From CAZNMF01 sp035547155 (GTDB lineage: Bacteria > Acidobacteriota > Vicinamibacteria > Vicinamibacterales > SCN-69-37), in NCBI GenBank assembly GCA_035547155.1, contig DASZVJ010000140.1, positions 1 through 64,000 on the forward strand: DNA of 64,000 nucleotides, written 5' to 3'. The notes under the pieces are model-generated. The model saw only the letters and a program-made list of their open reading frames with translations, had not been told where the DNA came from and did not search any database. Positions within the stretch are counted from its first letter, which is position 1. Every line of letters begins with the position of its first letter. Both the position numbers and the translations under genes were made by a program. Positions 1 through 8,029 of the stretch are shown here, one piece after another.

Positions 1-2
1 AG

Positions 3-104
3 CGCGGCGGCAAGAAGCGCAAAGAACAGTCTGGCGCTACCGCAAAACTCGAATCGGCTGAAGGCTCGCCGGAGACCGAGGCCGAAGATGTCCCTGAAGC
101 CTGA
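3..104 (+). CDS. C-terminal tail of an incoming gene (partial)
   Basis: An open frame enters from outside the window and ends at the TGA at 102-104. It encodes about 33 residues, starting with a Lys/Arg-rich run and continuing with a Glu/Ala/Ser-rich acidic tail. No domain is visible and the tail looks disordered. The next gene starts at 88 in another frame and overlaps it by 17 bases, which suggests cotranscription. The product cannot be named from this fragment. Confidence 0.5.
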   Translation, partial: RGGKKRKEQSGATAKLESAEGSPETEAEDVPEA

Positions 105-405
105 ATCGAAATCTACTGAGCTTCCGTCGGAATATCAGAACCTCTCACTGGTACCGTGCATCAACCGCGCGCACATGGCGACTATCGCTGTTCGACAAGA
201 CGCCACAGGGGAAAGGCTCCGCGAAATTCTCGCCGCCGCCGACTTCGATGGCGCGTTTCAAGCCCTAGCGCGGGAGTTGACTGTCGGCAAGAGCCAAGCC
301 AGGCGGCGACGAATCGTCGGCACCCTATGTTGGCTGACTGGCGTTAAATCCGATGTGATGAAGCGGTATTTGAAGGCTAAAGGCATTCTGAACGCAGGAG
401 ACTAG
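88..405 (+). CDS. hypothetical protein, 105 aa
   Basis: I do not recognise this small protein. The ATG at 88 lies inside the end of the previous gene, with a purine-rich GGAGACCGAGG stretch just upstream that could serve as a ribosome site; a second in-frame ATG at 175 is a possible later start. The C-terminal half, about residues 55-100, is basic and predicted helical, with an Arg-rich run followed by residues that could form a small nucleic-acid-binding helical bundle. That is only an impression. No signal peptide or membrane segment is seen. It converges on the next gene, sharing 4 bases at their stop codons. Base composition is less GC-rich than most of the window. Confidence 0.5.
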   Translation: MSLKPESKSTELPSEYQNLSLVPCINRAHMATIAVRQDATGERLREILAAADFDGAFQALARELTVGKSQARRRRIVGTLCWLTGVKSDVMKRYLKAKGILNAGD

Positions 406-845
406 CGCCCCCTCAGGGCTTCAAGCTCAGCGTTCAATTCTTCGTATCGCTGCTCAATCGTCGGGCGCTTGTTCGGGTCGACGTGAACACCCTCGGCGAT
501 CCCATATAGCGCCTCCTGGAGCGCGCGATACACGTTCGTCAGAGGCTGGCAGTCCGATGCATTGTTTGACGCCAACATCTCTGACTCGACGAGGTTTGCG
601 ACGATCCTTGTTGATCGTTCGATGGCCGCAAGATCATCGTCTCCGAAATCGACAGGGTCAACTCGCTGCACTAGACTGACGAACTTCTCGCTAGCCCCGA
701 GGAACGCGCGCCTAAACGCGGCGACAACCTCCACAGGCTCAAGGCTATGCGCCTCAGGGAAGCGCGTGGCCACGTCGCGCTGGGCTGCAAGCAGGTGGCC
801 GATATCCACGAAAGCGATGAGCTGCGAGTCTGATGCCAAGGACAT
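402..845 (-). CDS. hypothetical protein, 147 aa
   Basis: A soluble, acidic, mostly helical protein with no recognisable catalytic motif, signal peptide or membrane segment. The C-terminal 25 residues are rich in Glu, Leu and Arg and may form a short coiled coil. Start is the ATG at 845; no good Shine-Dalgarno sequence precedes it. Like its convergent neighbour it has a less extreme base composition than the core genes. Together with the adjacent transposase this suggests a recently acquired or accessory patch. Function unknown. Confidence 0.5.
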   Translation of the reverse strand: MSLASDSQLIAFVDIGHLLAAQRDVATRFPEAHSLEPVEVVAAFRRAFLGASEKFVSLVQRVDPVDFGDDDLAAIERSTRIVANLVESEMLASNNASDCQPLTNVYRALQEALYGIAEGVHVDPNKRPTIEQRYEELNAELEALRGR

Positions 846-983
846 GGCTTTTGGTTTCAGGAGTTTACCCGTGACGGCCCGTCAAAGGCAACGAAAGCCC
901 GACACCGACTTCCTCCTTCTGTGTCAATAGGACGACACCTAAGGCTAGGCGGTTTCACGCCCCCAAAGGATGTACCGTTTAAA

Positions 984-1017
984 TATGCTTGACGCTAAGC
1001 ATAAAAGTTCATATCAT
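984..1017 (+). promoter_or_regulatory. Promoter of the transposase gene with a palindrome over the -35
   Basis: TTGACG (989-994), a 17-base spacer and TATCAT (1012-1017) make a near-consensus sigma-70 promoter. The -35 box sits inside a perfect 7-base inverted repeat, TATGCTT and AAGCATA (984-990 and 997-1003). The expected transcription start, about 7 bases past the -10, falls on the A of the ATG at 1024, so the transcript would be leaderless. Confidence 0.6.
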
Positions 1018-1023
1018 CAAGAC

Positions 1024-1881
1024 ATGAACAGGCTGCCTGCCGCCAAGCGCGCCCAGATGCTCCAGATGCTCTGCGAGGGCAATTCGATGCGCTCGGTCTC
1101 CCGCATGACCGACACGTCGATCAACACCGTCTCGAAGCTCTTGGTGGACGCGGGCAAGCTCTGCGCGGCGTTCCACGATGAAATGGTGCGGAACGTCGGG
1201 GCGAAGCGCGTGCAGTGCGATGAGATTTGGTCCTTCTGCTACGCGAAGAAAAAGACCGTGCAGAAGGATCAGACGATCCTGGATCGGAACGCCGACGCGG
1301 GCGATGTCTGGACGTGGACGGCGATCGACGCCGACAGCAAGCTCGTCATTGCGTATCTCGTGAGCGACCGCACGGCGGAATCGGCCTATGCGGTGCTCTC
1401 GGACGTCAAGGCGCGCGTGACGGAGCGGATTCAGCTGACGACGGACCAGCTCAGCGTCTATCTAAAATCAGCGGATCGCGCGTTCGGCCTGGACGTCGAC
1501 TACGGGATGCTCCACAAGATCTACGCGGGCGGCGGCGACGGCCGCTATTCGCCTGCGGAGTGCATTGGGACGAAGAAAATCGTCGTCACGGGCGAGCCTG
1601 ACCCGAAGCACATCAGCACGTCCTACGTCGAACGCTCGAATCTCACGATGCGGATGCACATGCGCCGGTTCACGCGGCTGACGAACGCTTTCAGCAAGAA
1701 GTTCGAGAACCACGCGCACATGGTGGCGATCTACGCCGTTTGGTACAATTTCGTGCGCCCGCACAAGACGCTGCGCGTGACGCCCGCGATGCAGGCCGGA
1801 CTGACGGATCGCGTGTGGGATTTCGCGGAAATCGTCGCGCTCATGGACGAGGTCGCCAAGCCGGAGCCTCAATCAAACTGA
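1024..1881 (+). CDS. IS1-like family transposase (DDE)
   Basis: A 285-residue DDE transposase of the group commonly labelled IS1 family. The N-terminal 45 residues form a helix-turn-helix region (CEGNSMRSVSR...SINTVSKLL). Putative acidic catalytic residues are D66 in CDEIWSF, D141 in TTDQLSVY and E203 in YVERSNLTMR. The C-terminal RFTRLTNAFSKKFENH and WYNFVRPHKTL blocks are typical of the group. I start it at 1024 rather than at the upstream ATG 970 because the promoter places the transcript start at 1024 and family members begin MNRL. No clear terminal inverted repeats or target duplication are visible, so it may be an immobile, domesticated or single-copy gene. Confidence 0.85.
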   Translation: MNRLPAAKRAQMLQMLCEGNSMRSVSRMTDTSINTVSKLLVDAGKLCAAFHDEMVRNVGAKRVQCDEIWSFCYAKKKTVQKDQTILDRNADAGDVWTWTAIDADSKLVIAYLVSDRTAESAYAVLSDVKARVTERIQLTTDQLSVYLKSADRAFGLDVDYGMLHKIYAGGGDGRYSPAECIGTKKIVVTGEPDPKHISTSYVERSNLTMRMHMRRFTRLTNAFSKKFENHAHMVAIYAVWYNFVRPHKTLRVTPAMQAGLTDRVWDFAEIVALMDEVAKPEPQSN

Positions 1882-1890
1882 GACACTACC

Positions 1891-1980
1891 CTGAGGTTCC
1901 AGGTTCCGTGGTTCGGGTTCTGAGGTTCTGGCGGTTCTGCAGTTCGAAGTTCGAAGTTCGAAGTTCGAAGTTCGAAGTTC
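1891..1980. repeat. GGTTC-type heptamer array ending in tandem GTTCGAA
   Basis: Degenerate units of about 7 bases (GGTTCCA, GGTTCTG) run from 1891 and pass into a perfect tandem run of GTTCGAA from 1942 to 1980, about 5.6 copies. The run ends 6 bases before the ATG of the cupredoxin gene. Related units recur at 4381, 13977, 35815, 54466, 55248 and 62633. Confidence 0.85.
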
Positions 1981-1986
1981 AATGAG

Positions 1987-2670
1987 ATGAGACCTCCGTC
2001 GACGATCATCGTGACGTCGCTCCTGGCGCTGGCGGTTGTCGCCGCGCCGCGAGGCGCGCAGACGCCGCTTGGCGGCGGGACGATCCGTGGACGCGTGAGC
2101 GTGCCGGAGCAGACGCTCGTCGCGCCGCGGCCGGCGGTTGCCGGTCTCGCCGGTGCGGCGCGCATGCCCGTCGATCGCCGGCGCGTCGTCGTCTATCTCG
2201 ATCCCACGCCCGTCCTGACGGCCTTTCCCAAGACGCCGATGCACGCGCGGATGGATCAACGTGATGAGCAGTTCATGCCGCGCATCCTCGCGATCACCGT
2301 GGGATCGGTCGTCGAGTTCCCGAACAACGACACCACGTTTCACAACGTCTTCTCGCTCTCGCGCGTGCGCACGTTCGATCTCGGCCGCTATCCGCCGGGC
2401 AAGAACGGCGCGATTCGCTTCGATCGTGCGGGCATCGTGCCGGTGTTCTGCGACATCCATTCGCACATGAGCGCGTACATCCTCGTCTTCGATCATCCGT
2501 TCTTCGCCGTCTCCGACACGAGCGGCCGCTACGCGATTCACGACATTCCCGCCGGCACGTACGACTTGAACGTCTGGAGCGAGCTCGGGCACGCCCAGCC
2601 GAGGCGCATCGCGGTCGGCGCCGACGCCACCGTCGAGGCCGACGTGGACGTGAGCGGCGACGCGCGGTAG
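1987..2670 (+). CDS. secreted cupredoxin-like protein with carboxypeptidase-regulatory-like tail
   Basis: A 227-residue exported protein. A signal peptide covers about residues 1-24. The middle is a plastocyanin-like beta domain with plausible type-1 copper ligands H119 (TFHNVF), C155 and H160 (FCDIHSHM) and M161. Residues 175-227 resemble a carboxypeptidase regulatory-like domain (GRYAIHDIPAGTYDL). Such proteins act in periplasmic electron transfer or metal binding. It is the first gene of an operon with a sensor kinase (2 bases downstream) and an NtrC-type regulator, so it may be part of the sensing device. There is no good ribosome site; a heptamer repeat ends just before the start. The function in sensing is inferred. 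Confidence 0.75.
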   Translation: MRPPSTIIVTSLLALAVVAAPRGAQTPLGGGTIRGRVSVPEQTLVAPRPAVAGLAGAARMPVDRRRVVVYLDPTPVLTAFPKTPMHARMDQRDEQFMPRILAITVGSVVEFPNNDTTFHNVFSLSRVRTFDLGRYPPGKNGAIRFDRAGIVPVFCDIHSHMSAYILVFDHPFFAVSDTSGRYAIHDIPAGTYDLNVWSELGHAQPRRIAVGADATVEADVDVSGDAR

Positions 2671-2672
2671 TC

Positions 2673-4379
2673 GTGCTCTCGTCGCTCACCAACCGCATCT
2701 TCGTCGCGAGCGCGCTGCTCGTCGTGCTGTCGACGGGCGCGGCGATCGTCTTCGTGCAGCGCGCCGTGTCGACGCGCGCGGAGGCGGATCTCACCACGCG
2801 GCTCGACGAAGCGGCCTCGCTCGTCGACGCGGTCAGCCACACCCAGTTCGCGGACTTCATCGTCAAGGCGCAGCTCGTCGGCAATCTGCCCGTCCTGCGC
2901 GGCGCCGCCGCGACCGACGATCCGCCCACCGTGCAGCCGATCGCGCAGGAATACCAGCAGATGCTGCGCGCCGATCTGTTCGCGGTCGTCGGACGCCGCG
3001 GCACGCTGCTGGCGCAGGCTGGACGCGCGCCGATGCCCGCGCCGGCGATTGCCGACATGCTCGCGGCGTGCCGCGCGCGGCCGGATCTCACGGCGTTCTG
3101 GCCGATCGAAGACGGCATCCTCCACGTCGCCGCGATTCCGCTCGAGTCAGGCGTCGACGCGCTCGTCGTGGGCACGCGACTCGATCGCGAGGCGGCCGAG
3201 GCCATCAAGGCCGTGACCGACGTCGAGATCGCATTTCTCCGCGGCACGACGGTCGTCGCCGCCACGCTGCCCATCGGCCGCTCCGTGCAGCTCCGCGCGG
3301 TGGACGGCCGGCCGGGTGTCTTTCTCGTCGAGGCGGGCGGCGAAGAGTACATCGCGCGCCTGCAGCCGCTCGGCGTGGATGCGGGCGCCGACGCGCCGAC
3401 GGCGCTCGTCCTGCGCTCGCGCACGGAGCTGACGCGCTTCCTGCGTCAGCTGCGATGGCGGCTGCTCGCCTCCGGCGCCGCGGCCGTGCTCGTCGCCACG
3501 CTCGTCGGCTACGTCGTCGCACGCAGCGTCACGCGGCCGTTGCGCGCGCTCACCGGGACCATGCACGACATGGCCGCCACCGGCGATCTCAGCGGCGCAT
3601 TGCCCGCGATCGGCCGATGGGACGACGAGGACGTCCGCGTCGTCGCAGCGACGTTTGGCCGGCTGACGGGCGCGCTCGATCGCTTTCAGCGCGAAGCCTC
3701 GGCGCGCGAGCGGCTGTCGTCGCTCGGGCGCCTGTCGGCGGTCATCGCGCACGAGATCCGCAATCCGCTGATGATCATCAAGTCGTCGGTGCGCGCGCTC
3801 CGGAAATCGCCGGACGACAGCGTCGCCGGCGCGGCGGCGAGCATCGACGAGGAAGTCGGCCGCGTCAACCGCGTCGTCTCGGGCGTGCTCGACTTCGCCC
3901 GGCCGATCGCGTTCGACATCTCGCGCGCCGACCTCCGCGTCATCGCGCAGGACGCCGTCAACGCCGTGCTCGCGGGCGCCGACGACGTGCCGATCGCGTT
4001 GCGCGCGGAGATGAAGAGCGCGCCGCTCGACACGGACGTGGAGCGGCTGCGCCTCGTGCTCGTCAACGTCCTTACGAACGCGCAGCACGCCGTTCGCGCC
4101 GTGCCGGCGGCACGACGGCCGGCCGCCCCGATCGTCGTGCGGCTCGCGCCTGCGGCGTCCGGCGGCTGGCGCCTCGACGTCCAGGACCGAGGTCAAGGCA
4201 TCCAGGCCGAGCACCTGCCGCGCGTGTTCGATCCGTTCTTCACGACGCGCGAAACGGGATCGGGGCTCGGCCTAGCGATTTCCCGCAATATCATCGAAGG
4301 GCTCGGCGGGACGATGACGATCGAGAGCCGGCAGGGCGCCGGGACGACGGTGACGATCGAGCTGGCACGTCGGACGTGA
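2673..4379 (+). CDS. sensor histidine kinase (HAMP, HisKA, HATPase)
   Basis: A 568-residue membrane kinase that should phosphorylate the downstream NtrC-type regulator. TM1 lies near residues 9-28, a periplasmic sensor region at about 30-260, TM2 at about 263-284, and HAMP at about 285-340. The phospho-acceptor is H360 in IAHEIRNPLM, the ZraS/NtrB style. The ATPase domain shows the N box (NVLTNAQHAV), the G1 box (DRGQGI) and the G2 box (TGSGLGLAI). The GTG start at 2673 follows the cupredoxin stop by only 2 bases, so the genes are translationally linked. The periplasmic part has no Cys/His-rich metal site of its own, consistent with a cupredoxin partner supplying the signal, but that is inference. 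Confidence 0.9.
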   Translation: MLSSLTNRIFVASALLVVLSTGAAIVFVQRAVSTRAEADLTTRLDEAASLVDAVSHTQFADFIVKAQLVGNLPVLRGAAATDDPPTVQPIAQEYQQMLRADLFAVVGRRGTLLAQAGRAPMPAPAIADMLAACRARPDLTAFWPIEDGILHVAAIPLESGVDALVVGTRLDREAAEAIKAVTDVEIAFLRGTTVVAATLPIGRSVQLRAVDGRPGVFLVEAGGEEYIARLQPLGVDAGADAPTALVLRSRTELTRFLRQLRWRLLASGAAAVLVATLVGYVVARSVTRPLRALTGTMHDMAATGDLSGALPAIGRWDDEDVRVVAATFGRLTGALDRFQREASARERLSSLGRLSAVIAHEIRNPLMIIKSSVRALRKSPDDSVAGAAASIDEEVGRVNRVVSGVLDFARPIAFDISRADLRVIAQDAVNAVLAGADDVPIALRAEMKSAPLDTDVERLRLVLVNVLTNAQHAVRAVPAARRPAAPIVVRLAPAASGGWRLDVQDRGQGIQAEHLPRVFDPFFTTRETGSGLGLAISRNIIEGLGGTMTIESRQGAGTTVTIELARRT

Positions 4380-4380
4380 A

Positions 4381-4404
4381 GGTCCGAAGTTCAACGTTCG
4401 AAGA
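4381..4404. repeat. short GTTCGAAG-type repeat remnant
   Basis: The 34 bases between the kinase stop and the regulator start include GTCCGAAGTTC and CGTTCGAAG, units of the same family as the array at 1942-1980. GATGAGG at the 3' end supplies the ribosome site of the next gene. Confidence 0.6.
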
Positions 4405-4413
4405 TGAGGTTTT

Positions 4414-5787
<1,374 letters not shown>

Positions 5788-6123
5788 GCGCACGTAAGCC
5801 CTTACGCGCGCGGTAAGCCCTCATCGCGTGGCCCGCAGAAAACGTTCACGAGTGGCCGTTTTCGACGCGGCATCGACCTTGCCATAGTCGGATCGACGCG
5901 CGTTTCCACGTTGCAGAGATTGCCCGGTGCTGCAGCGCCAGGGGCGCGCGCCCTTCTTCCGCGGATCGGAGGGGGGCGAGATGGCGCGGCGGTCGGAACG
6001 ATTGGGGGACCGACGGTGCTTCGGTATCGGTGCCGTTCCGAGGACGCCGGAACGATTGACCGGCCATTCGCGCGCCTCGCTCCCTTCCGGTCCGCGGAGA
6101 CGCCCAGTCATCATCAGATGTAG
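5788..6123. other. gene-free stretch between the regulator and UPF0173 genes
   Basis: About 340 bases with no convincing gene. Open frames on both strands (for example 5911-6123 plus and 5821-6114 minus) are Arg/Pro/Ala-rich and look like GC-driven shadows. Just after the regulator stop are two GTAAGCCC units around a CTTAC, a weak hairpin that could be a terminator remnant. No promoter or RNA gene is recognised. Confidence 0.5.
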
Positions 6124-6177
6124 GCTGGGTCTTCAGACCCAGCGGAGTAGCGGGCGGCCACGGGGGGCCGCCCCTAC
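6124..6177. repeat. REP-like composite palindrome, copy 1
   Basis: Two adjacent hairpins. GCTGGGTCT and AGACCCAGC form a perfect 9-base stem with a 2-base loop (6124-6143). GGGCGGCC and GGCCGCCC (6152-6159 and 6166-6173) are followed by CCTAC. The same two-part design recurs at 23430-23516 and 29672-29750, and its second half alone at 57238-57262. Confidence 0.85.
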
Positions 6178-6205
6178 AAAACGCATCCGGCGGACGAGCC
6201 GCCCG

Positions 6206-6910
6206 TCACTCCGCCGTCTCCCCCGGCTCCAACGCCAACACTTCGATTTCTGAATCAGCCAGATGCTGCACCAGCGCGGCCGGCGTGCCGGTCAGCAGCG
6301 GGAACGTGCCCCAGTGCATCGGGACGACTTGTCTGACGCCAAGCCAGCGCGCGGCGATCGCGGCCGTGTCCGGTCCCATCGTGTAGCGATCGCCGATCGG
6401 CAGGAACGCGATGTCAGGACGATAGATCTCGCCGATGACCTTCATGTCGCCGAACAGCGCCGTGTCGCCCGCGAAGTAGACCGTCGGCGCTTGCGGCGCG
6501 CGCACGACGAACCCCGCCGCGCCGCCGAGATAGATGATCCGTCCGTGCTCGACCGTCGAGCCCGTGTGCACGGCGGACGTCATCGTCACGCTGACGCCCG
6601 CGATCTCCTGCGTGCCGCCGATCCCCATGTCGCGCACATCGGCGACGCCGCGCTCGCGCAGATGCAGGCCGAGCTCGAACAGACATGCCACCGGCGCTCC
6701 ACTCGCGCGCGCAATCGCCGGCACATCGGACGCGTGATCGTCGTGCCCGTGGGACACGAGGATCAGATCGAGCTTCCCGAGCGCCTCAGGCTTCGCGAAT
6801 TTCGCCGGACATTTCGGATTCCCGATCCACGGATCGAACGCGAGCCGCTGGCCCGTCGGCAGCGTCACGAGGAAGGCGGAATGACCCAGGAAAGAGATGG
6901 ACAGAGACAT
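6206..6910 (-). CDS. UPF0173 metal-dependent hydrolase (metallo-beta-lactamase fold)
   Basis: A 234-residue cytosolic protein of the UPF0173/YtkL group of the metallo-beta-lactamase superfamily. Metal-binding signatures are GHSAF near the N-terminus, SHGHDDH (about residues 53-59), the central AVHTGS, AGDTALF, and MHWGTFP near the C-terminus. Length is normal for the family. The substrate is not known; family members hydrolyse small ester or lactone-like substrates in vitro. The gene stands alone, transcribed leftward out of a CTATC repeat region that contains its promoter zone. Confidence 0.9.
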   Translation of the reverse strand: MSLSISFLGHSAFLVTLPTGQRLAFDPWIGNPKCPAKFAKPEALGKLDLILVSHGHDDHASDVPAIARASGAPVACLFELGLHLRERGVADVRDMGIGGTQEIAGVSVTMTSAVHTGSTVEHGRIIYLGGAAGFVVRAPQAPTVYFAGDTALFGDMKVIGEIYRPDIAFLPIGDRYTMGPDTAAIAARWLGVRQVVPMHWGTFPLLTGTPAALVQHLADSEIEVLALEPGETAE

Positions 6911-6911
6911 G

Positions 6912-7070
6912 ACAGCTCACTATCTCACTATCGCGCTATCGCACTATCTGGGGATCGCGCTATCTCGACATCTGGCTATCTGCTGACGCCGATGAGCAGA
7001 TAGCGTGATAGCGAGATAATCCGATCCAGATAGTGCGATAGAGCGCCAGTGAGATAGCGCGATACACTGG
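6912..7070. repeat. CTATC inverted array, copy 1
   Basis: The junction between divergent UPF0173 and lipA is almost wholly made of CTATC-centred units of 8-9 bases (CTATCTCA, CTATCGCG, CTATCGCA) in the left half and their complements (GATAGCG, GATAGTG) in the right half. The centre has a perfect 9-base stem, CTATCTGCT (6976-6984) and AGCAGATAG (6995-7003). The whole stretch could fold into one long imperfect hairpin. Confidence 0.9.
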
Positions 7071-7077
7071 TTTTGAC

Positions 7078-8025
7078 ATGCCGTCGCTCCCCTCCTCCCC
7101 CGCCCCCGTCCAGTTTCTGCGCGGCCGGCGCGTGAAAGATGCGGCGCTCAATCGCGAGCCGAAGCCGGACTGGCTGAAGGTGCGCGCGCCGGGGTCGGAC
7201 AACTATCTGCGGATTCGCGGGCTGATGCGGGAGTTGAAGCTGCACACGGTCTGCGAGGAAGCGCACTGTCCGAACATCGGCGAGTGCTGGCACCATGGCA
7301 CGGCGACGTTCATGATCATGGGCGACGTCTGCACGCGCGCGTGCGGGTACTGCAACGTCAGGCATGGCGCGCCCGCGGCGCTCGATCCGCACGAAGCCGA
7401 CAATCTCGCCAAAGCCGTCGCCACGATGGCGCTCGACTACGTCGTCGTCACGTCGGTCGATCGCGACGATCTGCCTGATTTCGGCGCGGGCGCATTTGCG
7501 GACACGGTTCGCGCGATCAAAACGCGACGGCCCGAGTGCCGCGTCGAAGTCCTGATTCCCGATTTCCAGGGTCGCGAGACGCCGCTGCGCACCGTGCTCG
7601 ACGCGCGGCCGGACGTGCTCAATCACAACACGGAGACCGTGCCGCGCCTCTATCGGCAGGCGCGGCCCGGTGGCAAATACGATCGCGCGCTCGAGCTGCT
7701 CCAGCGCGCGCGCACGTGGGCGCCGGACATCCCGACGAAGACTGGACTGATGGTCGGGCTCGGCGAGACGTTCGACGAGATCGTCGACGTGCTTCGCGAC
7801 CTGCGTCAGATGGACTGCCAGATCCTGACCGTCGGCCAGTATCTACGTCCGTCGCTCGCGCATCTGCCGATGAGCCGCTACTACACGCCGGACGAGTTCC
7901 GCGAGATCAAGCGCATCGCCCTCGATCTCGGCTTCGGCCATGTCGAGTCCGGCCCGCTCGTGCGCTCGTCCTACCACGCGCACGAACAGGCAGACGCATA
8001 CGGCGTCAAGACCCACACAAGTTAA
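7078..8025 (+). CDS. lipA: lipoyl synthase
   Basis: A 315-residue radical-SAM enzyme that inserts two sulfurs into protein-bound octanoyl groups to make lipoyl cofactors. The family's auxiliary cluster motif CEEAHCPNIGEC gives C59, C64 and C70; the radical-SAM motif CTRACGYC gives C85, C89 and C92. The C-terminus has the expected GPLVRSSYHA motif with the conserved serines. Length is typical. lipB is not adjacent. The product would lipoylate the E2 subunit encoded 10 kb away at 17617-18945. The gene follows the CTATC array with 7 bases between, so the array probably contains or neighbours its promoter. Confidence 0.97.
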   Translation: MPSLPSSPAPVQFLRGRRVKDAALNREPKPDWLKVRAPGSDNYLRIRGLMRELKLHTVCEEAHCPNIGECWHHGTATFMIMGDVCTRACGYCNVRHGAPAALDPHEADNLAKAVATMALDYVVVTSVDRDDLPDFGAGAFADTVRAIKTRRPECRVEVLIPDFQGRETPLRTVLDARPDVLNHNTETVPRLYRQARPGGKYDRALELLQRARTWAPDIPTKTGLMVGLGETFDEIVDVLRDLRQMDCQILTVGQYLRPSLAHLPMSRYYTPDEFREIKRIALDLGFGHVESGPLVRSSYHAHEQADAYGVKTHTS

Positions 8026-8029
8026 CTTC

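Noticed and set aside
870..1900. Terminal inverted repeats of the transposase
   Set aside because: GAGACACTACC after the stop has only a 5-base partial counterpart (GTGTC) upstream near 920, and no target duplication was found.
5821..6123. Open frames on both strands after the NtrC-type regulator
   Set aside because: Arg/Pro/Ala-rich products without initiation signals or family features, typical of random GC-rich sequence.
6912..7070. Direct-repeat arrays as possible CRISPR
   Set aside because: Units are only 7-9 bases, degenerate, in both orientations, and there are no unique spacers, leader or cas genes. The same holds for the arrays at 43237 and 54466.
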